Positions 22,929 through 30,605 of a DNA stretch of 45,625 nt are shown here, one piece after another. Under the pieces are notes generated by a model, which ran no database searches, was not told where the DNA came from, and worked only from the letters and a program-made list of their open reading frames with translations. The DNA lies in IMG/VR virus record IMGVR_UViG_3300017990_000027, positions 1 through 45,625 of that record; one strand, given 5' to 3'. A program made the position numbers and the translations under genes. The stretch comes from a virus. Numbering within the stretch: position 1 is the stretch's first letter; the number at the start of each line of letters is the position of its first letter.

Positions 22929-23285
22929 AGGTCCGCCGAAATCGTTCGCGACGGTTCTCAGTTTCTCAATATTTTCGATTGACGGCTCAGCTAAGATCGC
23001 GTCGATCGCTTTCATGATTTCACGGCCTCCCTGTTCGAGATCGTAATAATTGAAGTCTCCGAGCTTACCTCCGATCAGTCCGAGGACTTTGGCCGTCTCC
23101 TCAATTCGATCGACGACCGGCTGACTGGTCTCCTGGAGTCTCATCGCTTTCGCGAAAGTCGGATAGGCCATATCAAGGCGCTCTCGATGCCTTGCATGAA
23201 ATAACGTCATGTTATCCCAACAATATTTTTTAATCGAGGCGACCGTGTCCGGTTCGACCAGAGCATGATCCGCGGGACGTGGCAT
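22920..23285 (-). CDS. Possible HTH transcription regulator
   Basis: A 121-residue protein, first gene of the leftward unit. The stretch from about residue 38 to 72 (MAYPTFAKAMRLQETSQPVV, then DRIEETAKVLGL) has the spacing of a repressor-type helix-turn-helix: a Y-P-T-F turn entering the recognition helix and a later helix ending in LGL. It is transcribed away from the terminase genes, next to inverted repeats. A role as switch between early and late expression is inferred from this position. The C-terminal half is helical with no recognised effector domain. Leader is AGGAGGTTTATATG. Confidence 0.5.
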   Translation of the reverse strand: MPRPADHALVEPDTVASIKKYCWDNMTLFHARHRERLDMAYPTFAKAMRLQETSQPVVDRIEETAKVLGLIGGKLGDFNYYDLEQGGREIMKAIDAILAEPSIENIEKLRTVANDFGGPFR

Positions 23286-23324
23286 ATAAACCTCCTGGTT
23301 CAGGTGATGCCCCTTTCTCTAAGT

Positions 23325-23400
23325 GTATAGGGACGTTATATAAAATATAATATTAGTGTATAACAAAGCAATAAAATATTTTATATTAAATTCCCTATAC
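23325..23400. promoter_or_regulatory. Inverted GTATAGGGA sites in the divergent control region
   Basis: GTATAGGGA at 23325-23333 is repeated inverted as TCCCTATAC at 23392-23400. AGTGTATA also occurs twice in direct orientation (23322-23329 and 23355-23362). The first site sits at the start of the leftward transcript and the second just upstream of the rightward promoter, the expected places for operators. The rest of 23286-23469 is AT-rich promoter DNA without a gene. Confidence 0.5.
23338..23366 (-). promoter_or_regulatory. Leftward early promoter candidate
   Basis: On the minus strand TTGTTA (23361-23366) and TTATAT (23338-23343) are spaced 17 bp apart in very AT-rich DNA, ahead of the regulator gene at 23285. 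Several overlapping -10-like words make the exact choice uncertain. Confidence 0.5.
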
Positions 23401-23418
23401 TATTGGAGAGGCTCGGGA

Positions 23419-23447
23419 TAGACAGAGGCTTGTTTTTATGTTATATT
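23419..23447 (+). promoter_or_regulatory. Rightward promoter for the packaging genes
   Basis: TAGACA (23419-23424), 17-bp spacer, TATATT (23442-23447), 22 bp before the terminase small subunit ATG. The spacer contains TTGTTTTTATG, which is identical at the same position in the promoter at 28939-28967. Confidence 0.6.
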
Positions 23448-23469
23448 GGTAATATGACAGGAGTTCTAT

Positions 23470-24189
23470 ATGGCACGAAGTAAAAAGGGCCTCCCTGGAC
23501 CGAAAGCCAATCCGCCGAATCAGAAACAGCTCGCGACGATCTGGTCACATTACCGACGCGGTAAGTCCTGGAAAGAAATAGCCAAGATAACAGGCCTCTC
23601 TTATACTATATTAACGAAAGGCGACTCTGGACGGCGATCTCGAGAATATATCCGACGAAAAGAGGCTCAATTACACGCGAGGCCAGTCGGAGCTCCTCCT
23701 GGTCCGAGGCTCCTGGACGATAAGACTCGACAGCTCCTTATCATGTACTCTGCCCTGGATCTCCCTTTCGAGCGCATCGCGAATATACTCGGGATCCATA
23801 GATCCACGATATACGACTGGCAGAAAAAGGACTCGACGCTTAAGGAGGAGATGGAAAATTCAAAGGACTATATCGCGAGCCTGGCGATGAACGGTCTGAT
23901 TGAGAATGTCAAAGGATACAGTCACGAGGACGTCAAGATCTTTCATCAGGATATCGTGGAGACGAGGATCGATCCAAAGACCGGAGAGAAAGTCATCACA
24001 GAGCGCCGAGTATATGATAAGATCCCTATCACTAAACATTATAGACCAGACACAAAGGCCTCCGAGACGCTCCTTATTAATCTGAAATCATGGACCAGGG
24101 ACAACGAGTCGAAGCCTCCGAACGCTGACGAGGACGTTGTCGAGTTCGATATTCGGAAAGGACTCCTCGAGGAGGGATCCGGTAAGTGA
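23470..24189 (+). CDS. terS: Terminase small subunit
   Basis: A 239-residue protein at the head of the late unit, overlapping the large subunit start as GTGA. Two helix-turn-helix segments are visible: SWKEIAKITGLSYTILTKG (about 35-53) and LPFERIANILGIHRSTIYDW (about 98-117). The C-terminal part is mixed and acidic at its end. Small subunits recognise the packaging site and hand DNA to the large subunit. AGGAG lies before the ATG. The call rests on HTH content and on the position before the large terminase. Confidence 0.8.
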   Translation: MARSKKGLPGPKANPPNQKQLATIWSHYRRGKSWKEIAKITGLSYTILTKGDSGRRSREYIRRKEAQLHARPVGAPPGPRLLDDKTRQLLIMYSALDLPFERIANILGIHRSTIYDWQKKDSTLKEEMENSKDYIASLAMNGLIENVKGYSHEDVKIFHQDIVETRIDPKTGEKVITERRVYDKIPITKHYRPDTKASETLLINLKSWTRDNESKPPNADEDVVEFDIRKGLLEEGSGK

Positions 24190-25484
24190 AAAAAGCGATC
24201 TATGAGCCGACTCCGAAAATGATCGATGTCTGGAATAACTCGGACGGAGCAAAATATCGACTATTGGAGGGACCTGTCAGATCCTCGAAATCATATACAG
24301 CGGACACTCTGGCGATCGATGAGATCCAGGCCCTCCCTCCAACGAATGTACTGATCTCAGGGTATTCGATCGGATCTGTCGGCCGAAATGTAATCGCTGA
24401 ATGGAAAGAGATGATTGATCCGAAAGGCCTCGGCCTCTTTAAGGATCGGCGAGAGGGATCCGATCATTTCACGACGATCAACTGGCGAGGATTACGAAAC
24501 AAGAAGTTTTATATCAGAGGAGCTGGCAAAGAGCACGATTATAAACAGATTCAGGGAGGAACTTTCGGATATTGGTATGCGGACGAGTTCACAAGGCATG
24601 CAAAGAGTTTTGTCAATATGGCCGTGACTCGACAATCTCCAGAATTCGCTCGAGGGACCTGGACAACGAACGCAGACTCTCCTTTTCATTATGTTAAAGT
24701 GGATTATATGGATAATGCAGAGCTCCGAAAGCCAATGTCTGACGGACGCGCTTTTCTTAAACATTATCATTTTACATTGAGAGATAATCCATCTTTAACT
24801 CCCGAGTTCATTGAGACGCTGAACAGAGCATTTACTGGAGTATTTAAAAAGCGATATGTTGACGGTCTCTGGATCCTGGCCGAGGGCCTCGTTTACGATA
24901 TTTTTCAGGACGGACCTCCTCACGTTCTCGATAAGACGCCGAAAGCGAAGCATTACGTCGTCGGCATTGATTACGGGACTGGAAATCCAAGCTGTTTTAT
25001 CTTATTCGGCGTTAATCCAGACACGACTCCAAAGATCTGGGCCGAGGCTGAATATTATTATGACAGCAAGGTCCAGGAGATATCGAAAACGGACGCGGAG
25101 TATTCGGCTGATCTGAAAGACTTTCTCCAGACTTGGATCGGATCCGAACGGCCTCGAGGGATATACGTCGATCCGTCCGCTCTCTCACTTAAGACTCAAC
25201 TCAGGAAAGACGGATTTTTGTATATTAAAGATGCAAAGAATGATGTTCTTAACGGGATCCGGACTCAGGCGACACTCCTCCAGACTGGTAAGTATGCAAT
25301 CCATCGGAGATGTAAACAGACACGAGAGGATTATGGAGCGTATTCCTGGGATCCAAAGGCTCAGCTCAAGGGAGAGGATAAACCGCTGAAACAACACGAT
25401 CATACAAAGGATCCGGAGAGATATGTCTTATATACGTTATATGGTGAATTCGTACTCGATTACTCATTATTAACAAAGGATTAG
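24186..25484 (+). CDS. terL: Terminase large subunit
   Basis: A 432-residue packaging ATPase/nuclease. The Walker A variant GPVRSSKS is at 29-36, Walker B is in YWYADEF, and the nuclease domain starts with VGIDYGTGNPS (about 258-268) with later acidic residues such as YVDPSAL. It pumps DNA into the prohead and cuts it. Start is GTG at 24186. Headful packaging would agree with a circularly permuted genome, but the mode cannot be proven from this sequence. Confidence 0.92.
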   Translation: MKKAIYEPTPKMIDVWNNSDGAKYRLLEGPVRSSKSYTADTLAIDEIQALPPTNVLISGYSIGSVGRNVIAEWKEMIDPKGLGLFKDRREGSDHFTTINWRGLRNKKFYIRGAGKEHDYKQIQGGTFGYWYADEFTRHAKSFVNMAVTRQSPEFARGTWTTNADSPFHYVKVDYMDNAELRKPMSDGRAFLKHYHFTLRDNPSLTPEFIETLNRAFTGVFKKRYVDGLWILAEGLVYDIFQDGPPHVLDKTPKAKHYVVGIDYGTGNPSCFILFGVNPDTTPKIWAEAEYYYDSKVQEISKTDAEYSADLKDFLQTWIGSERPRGIYVDPSALSLKTQLRKDGFLYIKDAKNDVLNGIRTQATLLQTGKYAIHRRCKQTREDYGAYSWDPKAQLKGEDKPLKQHDHTKDPERYVLYTLYGEFVLDYSLLTKD

Positions 25485-25499
25485 AGCCAGGAGGAAATA

Positions 25500-26894
25500 A
25501 TGGCAAAGAAGAACATTGATTTAAAAGCAGACTCGAAAAATCCAACGCCGAAAGCAGGAGCAAACTCAAAGAGACGGTCGGACGGTTGGCTCAATATGCT
25601 GAAAGGATCCGGTATTGAAAATAGAGACGCCAGGGTCTCGAATGATTTCCGCGCCTCTCACGATATCGGAGAGTATATCCAGAGAGCTCTTTATCGATCC
25701 GACGGTCTCGGAAAGCGGATCGTTGATCTCTTGGTCGACGACATGATGCGAGGCGGTTTCTCGATATCTGGAGAGATGGGGGAGCTTAAAGCTGACGAGG
25801 TCGTGAAACAGGAATTCCGGAGACTTCGGCTCTCTAAGGAGAACAAGCGCGGTCTCTCCTGGGCCAGGGCGTTCGGAGGAGCTGTCTCGGTCCTTAGAGC
25901 TGACGACGGCGGAACATACGAGGACGAGCTTGATCCTGATAAGCTCAAGCGTATTGAAAAGGTTCTCGTTTATGATCGACATCGTGTTTCTGTATTACAG
26001 CGATACAGTGACGAGGATAATCCGAAATATGGAGAGCCTGAGATATATCAGATCTCCACGAACACAACACAGGGTCAGACACAGGTCCACGAATCGCGTC
26101 TCCTTATCTGGGATGGGATCGACGTCGACAACGAGCAGAGAGCTCTCAATGATGGATGGGGCGACTCGATTTATCAATCGATATGGACTCAGCTCTCCGA
26201 TATAGGGATCTCGTTCGGAGGATCCGCGAATCTGATCGATCAGTTTATTCTCGGGATCCTTGAGATCGAAAACCTCCAGGACCTTATCGCCGGCGGAGAG
26301 GAGGAGCAAGTTAAGAAACGGCTCCGCTTGATCGACATATCGAAATCGATCCTCGGCTCGATCCTCGTCAGCAAGGGAGAGAAATATGAACGTGTTTCGG
26401 CGAGTGTCGGAGGCCTGGACAAATTGCTCGACAAGATGATCCAGGCTCTTAGCTCTGTCTCTGGTTATCCGGTGACTGTTTTATTCGGACAATCACCGGC
26501 CGGCCTCCAGGCGACAGGTCAGTCAGATATACGAATCTATTACGATAAGGTTTCAGCGAATCAGGAGACCGAATATCGTCCGAATCTGGAGAGGCTCTCC
26601 TGGTTACTTATGAAACAGATAGAGGGGCCGAGTAAAGGTCAGGTCCCCGAGGACTGGGCTCTTACATTTCCGGAACTCTGGCAACCGACAGCGAAAGAGA
26701 CAGCCGAAACGAGAAAGATAAACGCGGAGACAGATAATATCTATATCACGAATAACGCTCTAACCGCTGACGAGGTCGCGAATTCGAGATTCGGATCCGG
26801 AGAGTATTCAGCGGAGACAGAGCTCGATCCGGCGATCGATCGAGGCGGAGAGCCGGTCCCTGAGGACGACGAGCCTGATGATCTTGATAATTGA
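25500..26894 (+). CDS. Portal protein (DUF1073 type)
   Basis: A 464-residue portal of the DUF1073 type: an N-terminal region with DIGEYIQRALYRSDGLGKRI and DDMMRGGF, a central RLLIWDGID stem and the conserved PVTVLFGQSPAGLQATGQSD segment at about 320-340. It forms the ring at the capsid vertex for DNA passage. It lies directly after the terminase with GGAGG before the ATG. The C-terminus is acidic. Automated tools may label this family Acb1-like; the gene order says portal. Confidence 0.88.
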   Translation: MAKKNIDLKADSKNPTPKAGANSKRRSDGWLNMLKGSGIENRDARVSNDFRASHDIGEYIQRALYRSDGLGKRIVDLLVDDMMRGGFSISGEMGELKADEVVKQEFRRLRLSKENKRGLSWARAFGGAVSVLRADDGGTYEDELDPDKLKRIEKVLVYDRHRVSVLQRYSDEDNPKYGEPEIYQISTNTTQGQTQVHESRLLIWDGIDVDNEQRALNDGWGDSIYQSIWTQLSDIGISFGGSANLIDQFILGILEIENLQDLIAGGEEEQVKKRLRLIDISKSILGSILVSKGEKYERVSASVGGLDKLLDKMIQALSSVSGYPVTVLFGQSPAGLQATGQSDIRIYYDKVSANQETEYRPNLERLSWLLMKQIEGPSKGQVPEDWALTFPELWQPTAKETAETRKINAETDNIYITNNALTADEVANSRFGSGEYSAETELDPAIDRGGEPVPEDDEPDDLDN

Positions 26895-26904
26895 GGAGTG
26901 ACGG

Positions 26905-28773
26905 ATGCCGATCGATCAATTCGCTATCGATTTAATAAAGAGCCAGAGGGAGAGCCTCGGGATCTCTAATCGGAAACTCGGCAGAGTGCCGGCTCAAAAA
27001 TACCCTCGTCAGTTCGAGGCGAAATATTCGAGGAAACTCCTCGCTCTTGTTCGATCCTGGGAGGCTCTTGTTAAGGAGAACCTCTTTCCGCTTTTAACGG
27101 GAATCGCTCAGGATTACGATCTGGAGAACGATAATCCGATGCGATCGGACGGAGCTGTTGAGGATCTCAATAAGCTAATGCAAGTTATTGAGACAGGAAT
27201 GACGATCGCTCCGGAGACGCGCCTCCTGGCTCTTAATATCGGCCAGAATACAAGCGAATGGAACGATAAAAACTGGAGGCGGACTTTAAGGACCGTCCTC
27301 GGCGTCGATGTCTTTACTCGTGAACCGTGGCTCGAGAATCTCCTCCAGGGTTTCGCTGACAAGAACGTCGCACTCATTACGAAAATGAGAGACGAGACTC
27401 TCCAGGATATTCGGCGGATTACGATCGAGGGCCTGGAGTCTGGAAAGCGAGTCCGGACGATCCGAGCGGAGATCCTCAACGGGACGAAACTTCAAGCTGG
27501 CCGTTTTAAGAAAACCAGGACCAGAGCTCAACTGATCGCCAGGGATCAGATCGGAAAGCTCAACTCTCAGCTCACAGAGAACCGTCAGACCGCTCTCGGT
27601 ATAGACGACTATACCTGGAGGACGGCTCTCGACGAAAGAGTCCGAGGCAATCCGGCCGGCCTGTATCCGAACGCGGTTCCGTCTCATTACGATCGGGAGG
27701 GAAAGACTTTCTCCTGGAATGATCCGCCGGCCGGCGGACATCCTGGAGAGGCGATTCAGTGTCGATGTGTAGCGGAGCCGAATATCGAGGAGCTCGCTGA
27801 TCTGATCGGCCCTCAGGGAAAGGATCTCGTCCCGCTTCCGAAAGGTCAGAAAAAGAAAACAGGGAAAGAGATCGATCTCAAAGAGTTTAAACCTCCGACG
27901 ACCGATCAAGAGGCGATCGATAACTGGACGGCCTGGTTGAATCAGCCGGAAGCTCCGACAGTTAAGAATCAGAATCAATTTCGACAACATCTCAAAGGAC
28001 TCGGTTTCTCGAAAACCACAGGAGCCGATTTTGATAACGCTAACAGGAACCAGATCCTCCTCGGTTATTATAAAACCGGAAATCTCCTCGGACCAGAGAT
28101 ATCGTCCCAGGCCTTTAAGGGAATAACTTCGAGACGTATCTCGGCCCTGGCTCGCGCTCCGTTGACTTTTTATAAAGGCCAGGATCGGACGATGCAGTTA
28201 AATTCAATCAGCTTTAAAGATAAATCCGGTTTAGTTGGTCCCTCCGGCACTGTCCGGACTTTGGATAAACCTATTCGCGAAAACATGAACTCTGGATTTT
28301 CCGCTCCGTCAAATAAAGGAGAGGAGATCGCGTCGATTATATCTCACGAGGCCGGTCATCAGGTCACAAGATACGAGCGAGGATTTATTGAGATGAAAGA
28401 CGGCCTCGGTCGCCCTGGTAAGGTATGGATACCGCATCAAAAAGGGACGAAACCGTCGGCCGGATTTAACGCGGAGCTGTATCCGTTTTTCGAGGAGGTC
28501 CGAGATCGTAAACTGAGAAAGGATCTCAGAAAATCGTATAAGACAGAGGAGGAGTTTAAGAAATTGGTCGACGAGATGACTCCGACAGCTCGGGACCAGG
28601 CACGTAAGGAGAGCCTGACCGCGGATCTTTCGGAATATGCCTCGACTGATTACTTTGAATTTGTATCCGAGGGATGGACGGAATATGTTCACTCTGACAA
28701 TCCGAGGCCGGTCGCTAAAAAGATCGGAGAGACTGTCGAGAAATATTACTCGGAGGGCGGGACTTTATATTGA
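26905..28773 (+). CDS. MuF-type head protein fused to an HExxH metallopeptidase-like domain
   Basis: A 622-residue two-part protein. Residues 1 to about 290 are an SPP1 gp7 / MuF-type minor head protein, with the typical RTRAQLIARDQIGKLNSQLT helix and a C-terminal EAIQCRCVAEP motif at about 284-294. After a charged linker (about 310-340) comes a C-terminal region with HEAGH at 481-485 and a later EFVSEGWTEYVH segment (Glu589), the pattern of a zincin metallopeptidase. MuF proteins are packed in the virion and in other phages carry C-terminal toxin or enzyme domains that enter the host. The peptidase target is unknown; prohead processing is another option. Confidence 0.8.
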   Translation: MPIDQFAIDLIKSQRESLGISNRKLGRVPAQKYPRQFEAKYSRKLLALVRSWEALVKENLFPLLTGIAQDYDLENDNPMRSDGAVEDLNKLMQVIETGMTIAPETRLLALNIGQNTSEWNDKNWRRTLRTVLGVDVFTREPWLENLLQGFADKNVALITKMRDETLQDIRRITIEGLESGKRVRTIRAEILNGTKLQAGRFKKTRTRAQLIARDQIGKLNSQLTENRQTALGIDDYTWRTALDERVRGNPAGLYPNAVPSHYDREGKTFSWNDPPAGGHPGEAIQCRCVAEPNIEELADLIGPQGKDLVPLPKGQKKKTGKEIDLKEFKPPTTDQEAIDNWTAWLNQPEAPTVKNQNQFRQHLKGLGFSKTTGADFDNANRNQILLGYYKTGNLLGPEISSQAFKGITSRRISALARAPLTFYKGQDRTMQLNSISFKDKSGLVGPSGTVRTLDKPIRENMNSGFSAPSNKGEEIASIISHEAGHQVTRYERGFIEMKDGLGRPGKVWIPHQKGTKPSAGFNAELYPFFEEVRDRKLRKDLRKSYKTEEEFKKLVDEMTPTARDQARKESLTADLSEYASTDYFEFVSEGWTEYVHSDNPRPVAKKIGETVEKYYSEGGTLY

Positions 28774-28934
28774 ACATTAAAAAGGCGATTGAATTAATAG
28801 GTCGATATCTGGCCGAATATCTCGAAAAACGGTTCTCTGGGACTCTAGTCTTTAAATTTGACTGTCGAGACGGAGGGATCGGGAGACTGTCTCTTGAGGT
28901 TAAAAAAGACCTCACGAAAGAGATCGACGATTGA
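28770..28934 (+). CDS. 54-residue small protein after MuF
   Basis: A TTG at 28770 overlaps the MuF stop as TTGA and opens 54 codons ending TGA at 28934. GGCGGG lies about 8 bases before it. The product has a helix (IKKAIELIGRYLAEYLEKRF) and a beta pair (GTLVFKFD, GRLSLEVKKD), a believable small fold. Its coupling to a MuF-peptidase gene makes an inhibitor or immunity partner conceivable, but there is no direct evidence. Confidence 0.45.
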   Translation: MNIKKAIELIGRYLAEYLEKRFSGTLVFKFDCRDGGIGRLSLEVKKDLTKEIDD

Positions 28935-28938
28935 TTTA

Positions 28939-28967
28939 TTGACTTTCATTTGTTTTTATGCTATCTT
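28939..28967 (+). promoter_or_regulatory. Rightward sigma-70 type promoter inside the head gene cluster
   Basis: TTGACT (28939-28944), 17-bp spacer, TATCTT (28962-28967). The spacer shares TTGTTTTTATG with the promoter at 23419. Start of transcription would be near 28974. An intrinsic terminator follows within 100 nt. Confidence 0.7.
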
Positions 28968-28973
28968 TGTATT

Positions 28974-29069
28974 GTACGGACGCTGAGGATCCATCGAGAA
29001 AAATGACCTATCCACAGGCCCGTCGAGAGCTAAGGGTTCAATTCCCGACGCTTTCGGCGGGCCTTTTTT
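28974..29069 (+). ncRNA. Candidate small RNA or attenuated leader
   Basis: Between the promoter at 28939-28967 and the strong terminator ending at 29069 lie about 96 bases without a convincing reading frame. The 3' half folds as one long nested hairpin: a 10-bp stem, then AGC/GCT, then GGG/CCC around a TTCAATT loop. The result is either a discrete small RNA or a leader whose terminator controls head-protein expression. The ends are inferred from promoter and terminator positions. Confidence 0.5.
29017..29069 (+). terminator. Long intrinsic terminator before the scaffold/protease gene
   Basis: GGCCCGTCGA (29017-29026) pairs with TCGGCGGGCC (29054-29063), 10 bp with one G-T pair; inside it AGC/GCT and GGG/CCC pair again around TTCAATT. 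Six T residues follow directly (29064-29069). It is one of the strongest terminator structures here, yet the next head gene starts only 14 bp later. Confidence 0.8.
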
Positions 29070-29082
29070 ATTGGAGTGATTT

Positions 29083-30549
29083 ATGCCGTATCCTAATGAA
29101 CACAGCGCGAGGCTCGCGGATCCTGGAAAGTTTGTCAGGTTTCGCCGTGAGAACAATAAACTCGGTGAGGGAATCGATGCGATTTTCGGAATAACCGAGT
29201 CCGGAGATTCTGAGATCCAGGCGATCCGTTTCTCCTCGGAAAAATTCAGCCTGTCGGACGTCAAGTCCTGGCTTAAAGATCACAACCACAAAGAACTCCT
29301 CCTCGAGGAGGCATCCCGAAAAGATTCCGCTGACGTGATCGAGGTCGATCGTTGTGACTATGTCTCGAAAGCGATCGGCTCGGTTAAGAAAACCGACGAC
29401 GGTTATCTCCAGGGAGTTGCTCCGATCGCAAAGGTCGGAATTATGAAATATCGTCTCGCTGATGGGACTCTCCGTCGAGAGTTCGTCCCTCCTGAGACTT
29501 TGTTCGAGTCGGACTCGATGGACTCTCTTAAATTAAAACCGATGACGAATCAACATCCTCCAGAGATCTCGATCGATTCAAAGACAGTAAAGCGTCGACA
29601 GGTCGGATCGACAGGAGAGAACATCGCAAAATCAGACGGAGTTTTTCTCACCACGAGCCTCGTCCTCACAGATAAAAAGATGATCGATAACGTTGACAGT
29701 GGACAGCAGGAACTCAGTCCAGGATATAAGGTCTCTGTTCTCCTGGAGCCTGGGACATATAAGGGCCAGAATTACGACGCGATTCAGGTTAAGCGGAGAT
29801 ATAATCATGTTGCCGTCGTGGATACGGCAAGAGGCGGAGCGGATCTCCGTCTCCATATAGATAACGAGGACCGTTTCGACGGTTTTATTGACATAGATCA
29901 GAATGATGACAGTCCATCAAATAACAATCCAAAGGAGGACCGTATGGTCAAAGTAACATTAAACAAAATCGCGTATGACGCGGAGCCGGAAGTCGCGAAT
30001 CATATCGACGCCCAGGACAAAAAGATCGAGGAGCTCCAGGCGAAAGTCGACGAGCTGACGTCTGAAAAGGATAAGGTTCAGGCGAAACTCGACTCGGCCG
30101 AGGAGGAAAAGACAAAGGCCGACGAAAAACGTCAGGATGATATCGACAAGGCTGTTGAGTCTCGTCTGGCTCTGGTAACGGTCGCGAAAGATCATCTCGA
30201 CGAGGACACCAAGATCGACGAGATGTCTGACAAAGATATCACTCTCGCAGTCATCGCGAAAGCATTTCCGGACCGGAAGCTCGACGGTAAGTCTGACGGC
30301 TATATCGAGGGAGCGTTCGAGTCTGCTGTTGAAGTCCTGAGCAAAAAGGACGGAGACGGTGACGGAGACGGTGACGGAGATGATGACGACGGAAGTAAGT
30401 CCGACGGCATCAAGAACCAGAGACGTAACGACTCCGGAAAGAAAACCGGAGATGGCGACGGTGAGGACAAAGTCGACTCCGACGAGTCCCATAAGAACAT
30501 GGTCAAGCGCATGACCAACGGCTACAAGCGCGACGACGACAAAAAGTAA
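29083..30549 (+). CDS. DUF2213-type capsid maturation protein with scaffold domain
   Basis: A 488-residue protein. The N-terminal about 270 residues match DUF2213 in pattern (KPMTNQHPP, then GQQELSPGYKVSVLLEPGTY and RYNHVAVVDTARGG), a family placed before the cement and capsid genes and thought to be a head maturation protease. The C-terminal about 200 residues are a charged coiled coil (HIDAQDKKIEELQAKVDEL) followed by an Asp/Gly-rich GDGDGDGDGDDDDG stretch and a basic end, which fits a scaffold. An internal start at 29944 would give the scaffold part alone. Protease activity is inferred from family. Confidence 0.8.
   Translation: MPYPNEHSARLADPGKFVRFRRENNKLGEGIDAIFGITESGDSEIQAIRFSSEKFSLSDVKSWLKDHNHKELLLEEASRKDSADVIEVDRCDYVSKAIGSVKKTDDGYLQGVAPIAKVGIMKYRLADGTLRREFVPPETLFESDSMDSLKLKPMTNQHPPEISIDSKTVKRRQVGSTGENIAKSDGVFLTTSLVLTDKKMIDNVDSGQQELSPGYKVSVLLEPGTYKGQNYDAIQVKRRYNHVAVVDTARGGADLRLHIDNEDRFDGFIDIDQNDDSPSNNNPKEDRMVKVTLNKIAYDAEPEVANHIDAQDKKIEELQAKVDELTSEKDKVQAKLDSAEEEKTKADEKRQDDIDKAVESRLALVTVAKDHLDEDTKIDEMSDKDITLAVIAKAFPDRKLDGKSDGYIEGAFESAVEVLSKKDGDGDGDGDGDDDDGSKSDGIKNQRRNDSGKKTGDGDGEDKVDSDESHKNMVKRMTNGYKRDDDKK
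29944..30549 (+). CDS. Nested in-frame scaffold protein (internal start)
   Basis: Codon 288 of the DUF2213 gene is an ATG at 29944 with a perfect AAAGGAGG five bases upstream (29931-29938), stronger than the signal of the full-length gene. It would give a 201-residue product made only of the coiled-coil and acidic scaffold region. This matches the lambda C/Nu3 arrangement, in which a scaffold is made from the 3' end of the protease gene. The signal is seen; the product is inferred. Confidence 0.7.
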   Translation: MVKVTLNKIAYDAEPEVANHIDAQDKKIEELQAKVDELTSEKDKVQAKLDSAEEEKTKADEKRQDDIDKAVESRLALVTVAKDHLDEDTKIDEMSDKDITLAVIAKAFPDRKLDGKSDGYIEGAFESAVEVLSKKDGDGDGDGDGDDDDGSKSDGIKNQRRNDSGKKTGDGDGEDKVDSDESHKNMVKRMTNGYKRDDDKK

Positions 30550-30605
30550 TCCGCTGATCGGATGACAATTAACTTTATTTTTTAACCATAAATGAGGAGA
30601 TATAT

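Noticed and set aside
25500-26894. Anti-CBASS (Acb1) label for the portal
   Set aside because: The DUF1073 portal family is sometimes named this way, but length, gene order after terminase and the portal pattern show a portal protein.
27286-27990. 234-codon minus-strand frame inside the MuF gene
   Set aside because: Shadow of a clear MuF domain; rich in Arg/Leu/Ser without any domain or start signal.
29031-29050. tRNA-like GGTTCAATTCC word
   Set aside because: Looks like a T loop, but there is no matching acceptor, D or anticodon arm; it is the inner part of the terminator hairpin. It is also not taken as an attachment site because no integrase is present.
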